Positions 8,151 through 14,053 of a stretch of DNA of 64,000 nt are shown here, one piece after another. Position numbers and translations under genes: made by a program. How positions within the stretch are numbered: position 1 is the first letter of the stretch; the number at the start of each line of letters is the position of its first letter. Source of the stretch: an uncultured Collinsella sp. (lineage in GTDB: Bacteria > Actinomycetota > Coriobacteriia > Coriobacteriales > Coriobacteriaceae); NCBI GenBank assembly GCA_958349325.1, contig CATWCP010000001.1:1-64000 (forward strand). Reading direction: 5' to 3'. The notes beneath the pieces are model-generated. The model had not been told where the DNA came from, did not search any database, and was given only the letters and a program-made list of their open reading frames with translations.

Positions 8151-8183
8151 AATGTGACAAAGGGACTGCCTCTTTGTCACATT
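8151..8183. repeat. Dispersed palindrome, TGTGACAAAG family
   Basis: AATGTGACAAAG and CTTTGTCACATT are perfect 12-base arms around a 9-base loop, placed exactly between the convergent UvrA2-like and AAA ATPase genes. There is no clear T run. It may serve as a two-way transcription stop, but its sequence matches the copy at 9407. Confidence 0.7.
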
Positions 8184-8188
8184 GATTT

Positions 8189-9289
8189 CTATTTCACGCA
8201 TTGAGCCGCGAGATAGTCGCGGAAGAATGGCAATTCAAATGCGACGAGCCCTCGTCCTCGTTCTCCGATGATGCCGGCATCTATCATGCGGCGTCGGTAG
8301 CGGGAGACCTGCTGCGGCGAACGCTTAAGGCGCTCGATAAGGTCGGCGGTGGTGGACTCTTCTTCGTCATCGAGCATGGCGATGAGGAATCGCTTGTCCT
8401 CTGCAGTGAGTTCCCGATAGGTTGCCGCGAGGATTCGGTCGTCCATCTCGTCGCGCGCGATTTTGATTCCCAGGTCAAAGTCGCGTGACGAGATTTCCTT
8501 CGAATCGCTTGTGAGATCCCAGGCACGGTAGCCTACGAGTTGCAATAGGAAGGGAAAACCAGAGATCGAGCGAACGGCTCTATCGATTCCCTCGGCATCT
8601 GCCAGGCGATCGTTTTCCTGGATTGTGCGAATCAAGGCCTCGCGCACGTCATAGTCGGCAATGCGACCCAGATGATATTGTTGAGCGCGGCGAAGGAACG
8701 AGACCGTCTTGTGGTTCAGCAACGTCGAGACATTGTTGGGAAGTCCCGCCATGAGCAGGGCGACGCGTTTCCCATCGGTCACAAAGTGCTGATACGTCGC
8801 TGCGAGCTGAATCATCTCGTCGAGTGTCGGGTCCACCTCGTCAACCGTGACGAGCAGACCGGTACCGGCCCCGTTGAGTTGGTCGATGATATCGCTCATG
8901 CGATAACGCCAGGTTGAGGCATCGTGAACGCGATTGACCTCGATGCTGCCGAGCGGTGCAATTCCGAGGCCGGTGACTTCGAAGTGGTAGGACGAGTCGA
9001 TGAGATGGGCTGCGGCGCGTTTCGTCCCGAACTCGATTTCCTCAAGCATTCCCGGGAGCGCGGTCGTCTTTACGGCTATCCAGCCGTGGGATTCCGCCCT
9101 TGTCGCGAGCGATGACATGAGAGCGGTTTTACCGGTTCCACGCGCGCCTGAGAAGATCGAGGTCAATTCTGGGCGCCTGCGCTGGCTCAAGAAGGCGCGG
9201 TCCAAATCCCGAATAATCTGTTGTCTGCCAGCAAGATGGGCAGGAACCTCACCAAAACTGGGGGTAAACGGGTTCTCGAGATATTCCAC
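8189..9289 (-). CDS. AAA ATPase, paralog of the one at 4524
   Basis: The 366-residue protein has Walker A GARGTGKT at 48-55 and Walker B LLVTVDEVD near 145. It then has the sensor-like VALLMAGLPNNVSTLL, the FLRRAQQYHLGR segment and a lid GFPFLLQLVGYRAWDL. The C-terminal DLIERLKRSPQQVSRYRRRMIDAGIIGERGRG is a plausible winged helix. The order of motifs is the same as in the 4524 protein, so the two are diverged paralogs flanking the UvrA2-like gene. The ATG at 9289 follows AAAGGAGAG. It is convergent with the UvrA2-like gene and separated from it by a palindrome. Substrate and partner are unknown. Confidence 0.7.
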   Translation of the reverse strand: MEYLENPFTPSFGEVPAHLAGRQQIIRDLDRAFLSQRRRPELTSIFSGARGTGKTALMSSLATRAESHGWIAVKTTALPGMLEEIEFGTKRAAAHLIDSSYHFEVTGLGIAPLGSIEVNRVHDASTWRYRMSDIIDQLNGAGTGLLVTVDEVDPTLDEMIQLAATYQHFVTDGKRVALLMAGLPNNVSTLLNHKTVSFLRRAQQYHLGRIADYDVREALIRTIQENDRLADAEGIDRAVRSISGFPFLLQLVGYRAWDLTSDSKEISSRDFDLGIKIARDEMDDRILAATYRELTAEDKRFLIAMLDDEEESTTADLIERLKRSPQQVSRYRRRMIDAGIIGERGRGLVAFELPFFRDYLAAQCVK

Positions 9290-9406
9290 AAGGCTCTCCT
9301 TTCACACCGCCGTTTAACTTCATTTTACTTTAGTTAATTCTGATTAAAAGTGAGGACTCTCTATCTAGAGCATCAATTAGGCGTGTGCGCCGTCGGCGTG
9401 GCGCTC

Positions 9407-9441
9407 GAATGTGACAAAGGGACAGTCCCTTTGTCACATTC
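9407..9441. repeat. Dispersed palindrome, TGTGACAAAGGGAC family
   Basis: GAATGTGACAAAGGGAC and its exact complement form 17-base arms around a single base. The stop codon of the TrmL gene lies inside it, so the repeat has become part of the gene end. Confidence 0.8.
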
Positions 9442-10033
9442 TCGGAAAGTCTGTCTGGCGCAGGGCTTCGTAGAGGACGATGGCGGCGCTGTTGGAAAGG
9501 TTGAGGGCGCTGATGCGGTAGTCGTCGGGATTGACGAAGTTGCCGCAGATATCCTGCCGAAGGATGGCCTCGTGGCCGTCCTCGGTATGTCCCAGCGATT
9601 CCTCGTGGGCTTCCCAGGCCTCGGCGTTATCGAGTGAGTCGCAATCGCGCAGCATCGGGATGCGCTCGCAGCGCTCGGGCGCCGCGGCAAGCAGTGGCTC
9701 GGGAATGCCCGAGCTCTCGCTGCCAAAGACCAAGTAGTCGCCATCACGGTAGGTACTCTGCGCATAGGTACGGCGTGCCTTTTTGGTCAGCAGATGCAGG
9801 CGCTCGTCGGCAGGGGAGAGGCCGTTGCGCGCAAGGAAATCCTCCCAGCCGGCATAGGTCGTCACGTCCAAGTTTTGCCAGTAGCCCAGTCCGGCGCGAC
9901 GCACCGTCTTGTCGTCGAGTGAAAACCCCAGCGGCTCCACCAGATGCAGGCGGGCGCCGGTAACCACGCAGGTGCGGCCGATATTGCCCGTATTGGCCGG
10001 AATCTCGGGCGCATACAGCACAATGTTGAACAT
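9434..10033 (-). CDS. trmL: tRNA (cytidine/uridine-2'-O)-methyltransferase TrmL
   Basis: The product belongs to the SpoU/SPOUT family that 2'-O-methylates the wobble base of tRNA-Leu. It opens MFNIVLYAPEIPANTGNIGRTC, the classical TrmL start. It continues with LHLVEPLGFSLDDKTVRRAGLGYW, LVFGSESSGIPEPLL (the GxExxG-type motif 2) and ISALNLSNSAAIVLYEALRQ (motif 3, knotted C-terminus). An unusual stretch of about 35 residues (from CDSLDNAEAW to NPDDYR) sits between the RIPM and LNLSNS motifs, which usually lie close together. The start at 10033 follows ACGGAGATTC; the longer in-frame version reaches into an upstream terminator and is rejected. The stop lies inside a dispersed palindrome. Confidence 0.85.
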   Translation of the reverse strand: MFNIVLYAPEIPANTGNIGRTCVVTGARLHLVEPLGFSLDDKTVRRAGLGYWQNLDVTTYAGWEDFLARNGLSPADERLHLLTKKARRTYAQSTYRDGDYLVFGSESSGIPEPLLAAAPERCERIPMLRDCDSLDNAEAWEAHEESLGHTEDGHEAILRQDICGNFVNPDDYRISALNLSNSAAIVLYEALRQTDFPRM

Positions 10034-10052
10034 GAATCTCCGTGGCATAGAA

Positions 10053-10089
10053 CGAAAAACCACCACGAAGGGGCGCCTTCGTGGTGGTT
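10053..10089 (-). terminator. Intrinsic terminator after the CobW-like gene
   Basis: On the minus strand, AACCACCACGAAGG pairs with CCTTCGTGGTGGTT and is followed by TTTTTCG. It ends transcription from the G3E GTPase gene. Its CCACCAC arms resemble the palindrome at 58269. Confidence 0.8.
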
Positions 10090-10128
10090 AGCGGTTACGT
10101 GGGCGGGCAAACGCTCGCTTCGATAAAC

Positions 10129-11259
10129 CTAGGCGCGGTGCCAGTCGGTCAGGCAGGCATCGAGGGAGGCGATGAGCGCATCCTTGTCCATGTGACGGCC
10201 GATGATGCACAGGCTCGTCATGCGGTCGCCCGTCTCGTCGTCCCAAATCTGCATGATCTCGGGGTTCTCGTCGATGATCTTCTGCTTCTCGCCCTCGGGC
10301 GCCGAGTCAACGAACAGGCCGTTCTCCATCAGGCGCATCTGGTGGCCGGCCTGCTCAAACATGTAGCACATGTCCGGATCGCCGGTCTGCCACAGCGGAC
10401 CCTTGACGCGGATGACCTCGTCGGGCCACTCCTGCTCAACAAAATCGGTGAACTTCTGCAGGTCAAACGGCTTGCGGCGCGAGTACACAAAGGTCTCGAT
10501 GTCGTACTCGAGCACCTCGGGGTCGTCGTGTTCCTCGGGATGCTCCATAGCCTCGATCCAAGCGGCGGAGTTGTAGGCGCGCATAAAGTCGAAGCGGTCG
10601 GTGTCGAGCAGCTCCTCCATGGGAACCTCGCCGTTTTGAGCCTCGACAATCACAGCGTCCTTCTGCAGGCTGCGCACGATGGCCTTGAGCTCGGCGATCT
10701 GCTCAGGGCTCACGGTATCGGTCTTGTTGAGGATCAGCGTGGAGCAGAACTCGATTTGCTGGATGAGCAGGCTTTCGATGTCGTCCTCGTCGATATCCTC
10801 GGCCAGCAGGTCGCGACCGCCGTTGAACTCGTCGTACATGCGGGCGCAGTCGACCACGGCCACGATGTTGTCGAGCGCGAGCTTGGGCTCGCCGCCCACC
10901 TTGGCCTCGTCGCAGAAGCTCGAGATGGTGTAGGCGATGGGGATGGGCTCGCAAATGCCTGAGGCCTCGATGATGATGTAATCGAAGTTGCCCGAATCGG
11001 CGATGCCCTGCAGCTGGTTGGCCAGGTCATCCGAAAGCGTACAGCAGATGCAGCCGTTGGTGAGCGGGATGAGGTCGTCGGTCTCGGAAAGGCCGCCGTC
11101 GGCGATAAGGCTGGCGTCGACATTGATCTCGCCGATATCGTTGACAATCACGGCGGCGCGGATGCCGCCGTCGTTAGCGAGGATGTGGTTGAGCAACGTG
11201 GTCTTGCCGGCACCGAGGTATCCGGTAAGCATGATGATCTTCACGGGTTTGTTGGGCAT
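10129..11259 (-). CDS. CobW/G3E family GTPase, metal chaperone type
   Basis: The 376-residue protein has the G3E features: Walker A GYLGAGKTTLLN near the N-terminus, the metal-binding GCICCTLSDDL (CxCC), a Walker B-like stretch ending IIIEASGICEP, and NKTD as base-specificity motif. The C-terminal half contains the CobW_C-type region (SRRKPFDLQKFTDFVEQEWPDEVIRVKGPLW). These GTPases deliver or sense metals, often zinc, or act in cobalamin synthesis. No cobalamin gene or Zur-type site is visible here, so the metal is unknown. ATG 11259 follows AAAGGAGGG, and the seven extra upstream codons are rejected. A terminator ends the unit. Confidence 0.8.
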   Translation of the reverse strand: MPNKPVKIIMLTGYLGAGKTTLLNHILANDGGIRAAVIVNDIGEINVDASLIADGGLSETDDLIPLTNGCICCTLSDDLANQLQGIADSGNFDYIIIEASGICEPIPIAYTISSFCDEAKVGGEPKLALDNIVAVVDCARMYDEFNGGRDLLAEDIDEDDIESLLIQQIEFCSTLILNKTDTVSPEQIAELKAIVRSLQKDAVIVEAQNGEVPMEELLDTDRFDFMRAYNSAAWIEAMEHPEEHDDPEVLEYDIETFVYSRRKPFDLQKFTDFVEQEWPDEVIRVKGPLWQTGDPDMCYMFEQAGHQMRLMENGLFVDSAPEGEKQKIIDENPEIMQIWDDETGDRMTSLCIIGRHMDKDALIASLDACLTDWHRA

Positions 11260-11345
11260 GTGCCCTCCTTTGTTAGACATGGCTTACAGTTGAATCTTAT
11301 GCCAAACGCCTGCTCTTATACCCACGCGCCGGCAAATAACACAGG

Positions 11346-11687
11346 CTACTCCCAGGCTCCCCATACATCGGGGCAATAACCGACGGTGGCCTTTTTGCCG
11401 TTGCGCACGATGGGCTCGGCCAAGACCTGCTGGTTCTCGAGCAGCTTGTCGAAGCGCTGGCTAGGGGTGAGGTGCTGGATGAGTGCGAGCGTCTCCTCGT
11501 CCTTGGCTTTGGGGTTGAGCAACTTGTCGATACCGCCGACCGCCTGCATCACGCTCGTGAGCTCGCCCTTGCTCATCTCCTTTTCCTTAAGGTCGATAAA
11601 CTGCACCTTAATGCGGCGCTCTTTAAAATAACGCTGCGCCTTCTTGGTGTCGAAGGACTTCTTAGTCCCGAAGATTTGAATATTCAT
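11346..11687 (-). CDS. ArsC/Spx-family thioredoxin-fold protein lacking the N-terminal Cys
   Basis: The 113-residue protein aligns over its length with ArsC, YffB and Spx-type proteins: an initial strand-turn (MNIQIFGTKK), the helix KKAQRYFKERRIKVQFIDLKEKE, LLNPKAKDE, and a C-terminal LAEPIVRNGKKATVGYCPDVW with the conserved cis-Pro region (EPIV). In this family the turn after GxK normally carries the reactive Cys (GIKNCDT). Here it reads GTKKSFDT, with Ser11 in that place. The only Cys seen is near the C-terminus. Reductase chemistry is therefore doubtful, and a binding or regulatory role is possible. Start 11687 has AACGGCGGAAC before it. It begins 12 bases past the stop of the flavodoxin gene, probably in one operon with it. 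Confidence 0.7.
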   Translation of the reverse strand: MNIQIFGTKKSFDTKKAQRYFKERRIKVQFIDLKEKEMSKGELTSVMQAVGGIDKLLNPKAKDEETLALIQHLTPSQRFDKLLENQQVLAEPIVRNGKKATVGYCPDVWGAWE

Positions 11688-11698
11688 GTTCCGCCGTT

Positions 11699-12322
11699 CT
11701 ACCTGATGAAGTTGGTCGTTGCGCGATCGGCCTCGGGTGCGTTGATACCGGCGGCCTGTCCGGCCTCGATGCAACGTAGGAGCCAGGCCATGTTCTTACC
11801 GATGTTGCGCATGGTGGCAAGGCCCTCGGCATCCCCATCGGCGTCGCCGGGCACGCGGCCAAACACGTTGTTCCAGTAGGTGGAAGCAACCACGGGCATC
11901 TGGTTGATGGTGAAGTACTTGTTGAGCACATCGAACGTGGTCGACGTGCCGCCGCGACGGGCGACGGCGACTGCGGCGCCGGGTTTGTGCTCAAAGGCAT
12001 GCCCGCCTGCATAGAAGGCGCGATCGAGGGCCGAAAGGATGCGTCCGCTGGGGTGCGCATAGTAGACGGGTGAGCCAAAGACAAAACCGTCTGCCTGCTC
12101 GGCGGCAGCGATGAGCTCGTTCACCACGTCATCGTCAAAGGTGCAGCGACCGCTAAGTTTGCCACACTGGCCGCAACCGATGCAATCGCGAATGGGCTTG
12201 GCGCCCAGCTGAAACACCTCGGTATCAATGCCTTCGGCATTGAGCTGCTCGGCGACTTCGGCGAGTGCGCGGGCGGTGTTGCCGTTTGCCTTGGGGCTGC
12301 CATTGACCAAAAGAACCTTCAT
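11699..12322 (-). CDS. NAD(P)H-dependent flavodoxin-family oxidoreductase
   Basis: The 207-residue protein has the flavodoxin-like FMN-binding start MKVLLVNGSPKANGNT, then a Cys cluster at 47, 50, 53 and 60 (CIGCGQC and a later Cys). The cluster resembles iron-sulfur flavoproteins. A second FMN contact reads DGFVFGSPVYYAHPSG, and AVARRGGTSTTFDVLNKYF follows. Such proteins move electrons from NAD(P)H or ferredoxin to small acceptors in anaerobes. The substrate is unknown. Translation probably starts at ATG 12322, three bases inside the longest frame. The ArsC-like gene follows directly. Confidence 0.75.
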   Translation of the reverse strand: MKVLLVNGSPKANGNTARALAEVAEQLNAEGIDTEVFQLGAKPIRDCIGCGQCGKLSGRCTFDDDVVNELIAAAEQADGFVFGSPVYYAHPSGRILSALDRAFYAGGHAFEHKPGAAVAVARRGGTSTTFDVLNKYFTINQMPVVASTYWNNVFGRVPGDADGDAEGLATMRNIGKNMAWLLRCIEAGQAAGINAPEADRATTNFIR

Positions 12323-12396
12323 CACAAACTCCCTCTGCTGTCGGTGACTTCTGCAGAGGATTATCGCACGATGGGGGAGGCGGTGTGGGCGCGGTG

Positions 12397-13926
12397 CTAA
12401 TCCAGTTTGGTACCTGGCACCTGCACGGCTTTCCCGAGCAACGCTTTGAGCTCGTTCAAAATCGAAACGGGCTGACGGTCGACGCCGTCCAGATGGAGCG
12501 TGGCCACGCGAATGGGCGGCTGATATTCAAATGGGCCAAAGAGCACGGGCGAACCCAGGAACCGCTCGATTTCCTCTGCAATCGCATCGGTTTCTTCGGG
12601 ATCAAAGTCGTCGAAAAGAGCCACGAACATCGGCCCCGTCGAGCGGAACATACGACCCTTACCGCGCGAGCATTCCACCAGACAGGCGGCACATTCTGCC
12701 AAAACGCGGTCGCCCGCATCAAAGCCAAAGCGGGCATTGACCTGAGCGATATCGTCGATTTTGATGGCGATCAAACCAGCCTTGCGCGCCACGCGACGCA
12801 TTTCGCCAATGGCGTTGACCAGGGCGTGAATATCGCCCAAGCCGGTCACGGAATCGGTCGTATCTGCCAAGCTTCGGTTGATGATAATGCCCACATACAT
12901 GCCGGGCTCGGTATCGGTGCCGTCCAAGCGGTAGCCCGTGCAGTCGCAAAGCACGTATTTTCCGGTGGCATCCATTACGCGATACTGCATGTAGTGGAAG
13001 TGCCACGTGCCGTTTATCACCATGTCGAGCTCGACACGTACGTTGTCGCGGTCCTCGGGATGAACGCGGGCGAGCCACATGTCGAGTGAGTTAAAAGGGT
13101 GCTGGGAGGGCAGGTCAAAATCGCGCACGGCGTTAACCGACCATTGCGATTCTCCCGTATCGAGATTGAGGATAAACGGATAGCGCGTCTCGGAGCTCAT
13201 GGAGATCGCTTGGAACACCCGGTCGTTGCAGGGAAGCTGATCGACGATTGGGCGTTGCGGCGCGTCATCGTCTTTCGGTTGCTGCACACGATGCATAAGC
13301 TTATAGCGATACATCTTGCGATCGGCATCCATTGTCATCTGGCGACGCGTGTCGCCAGCAAGTGGATCGACGCGCGAGCAGCCAAAGCTAAAGCTGCCGA
13401 TCATGGGCGCCTTGCCGCCTGAGCTCGCCTCGATCAGCCTGGTACGTACCTGCTCCAAGCGCTGCTCGAGTTCAATCTCGTTTGCGGAGAGCGAGATGAG
13501 CACAAACTCGTCTCCACCGATACGGAACAGCATCTCATCGTGCTCCATGGTTTCGGAGAGCGTGCGGCAGATGCTCAGAATATAGCGATTGCCTTCGGCG
13601 TGGCCAAACCTATCATTGCAATGCTTGAGATGGTCGATGTCAATATAGGCGCAGGTGAAGGGGTCGCCTTTGCGCCAGAGTTGCTCGACGTGACGGTCGA
13701 ATCCGTTGCGGTTGCCCAAGTTGGTGAGCGGATCGATATAGGCGTTGCGCTCAAGCAGCTGGCGCTCTTGTTGCAGGATGGCATGCGTCTTTTGCAGTTG
13801 CTCGCCAACGGCGCGTAGCCCAGCAGGCAGCGCGGCAACATCGAGTTCGGCGGTCGAGACGCCGTTCGCAAGTCGCTGAAGATAGGCAATAATCGATTGC
13901 TCGCCCAGGCGATACGACTCGTTCAT
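12397..13926 (-). CDS. Diguanylate cyclase: GGDEF - PAS-like - degenerate GGDEF
   Basis: The 509-residue soluble protein has a short helical head and then an intact GGDEF domain. DPLTNLGNRNGF opens it, YIDIDHLKHCNDRFGH is the metal and substrate region, and IGGDEF (GGDEF at 137-141) is the active site. A middle region (FILNLDTGESQWSVNAVRDFDLP to YRLDGTD) reads as a PAS fold. The C-terminus looks like a second GGDEF-type domain whose motif is lost (RSTGPMFVAL). It should make cyclic di-GMP, with the other parts as sensor or regulator. No membrane segment is seen. Start 13926 follows GGAGGTTATCC. It is a shorter relative of the next gene, which shares the same three-part plan. Confidence 0.8.
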   Translation of the reverse strand: MNESYRLGEQSIIAYLQRLANGVSTAELDVAALPAGLRAVGEQLQKTHAILQQERQLLERNAYIDPLTNLGNRNGFDRHVEQLWRKGDPFTCAYIDIDHLKHCNDRFGHAEGNRYILSICRTLSETMEHDEMLFRIGGDEFVLISLSANEIELEQRLEQVRTRLIEASSGGKAPMIGSFSFGCSRVDPLAGDTRRQMTMDADRKMYRYKLMHRVQQPKDDDAPQRPIVDQLPCNDRVFQAISMSSETRYPFILNLDTGESQWSVNAVRDFDLPSQHPFNSLDMWLARVHPEDRDNVRVELDMVINGTWHFHYMQYRVMDATGKYVLCDCTGYRLDGTDTEPGMYVGIIINRSLADTTDSVTGLGDIHALVNAIGEMRRVARKAGLIAIKIDDIAQVNARFGFDAGDRVLAECAACLVECSRGKGRMFRSTGPMFVALFDDFDPEETDAIAEEIERFLGSPVLFGPFEYQPPIRVATLHLDGVDRQPVSILNELKALLGKAVQVPGTKLD

Positions 13927-13964
13927 GATGGATAACCTCCTTGGGCGGAACAACGGTTTGTATC

Positions 13965-13995
13965 ATATCCCCAATTCGGTTTGAATTGGGGATAT
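13965..13995. promoter_or_regulatory. Perfect 13-bp inverted repeat upstream of the diguanylate cyclase
   Basis: ATATCCCCAATTC and GAATTGGGGATAT flank a 5-base spacer, 39 bases before the cyclase start. There is no T run in either direction, so an operator is more likely than a terminator. It lies between two cyclic-di-GMP genes on the same strand. Confidence 0.45.
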
Positions 13996-14053
13996 AAGTT
14001 AGCTAATGGAGACAAATATCCCCTTCGACGGTGGCGTTTTGCGCGCGAGCGTA

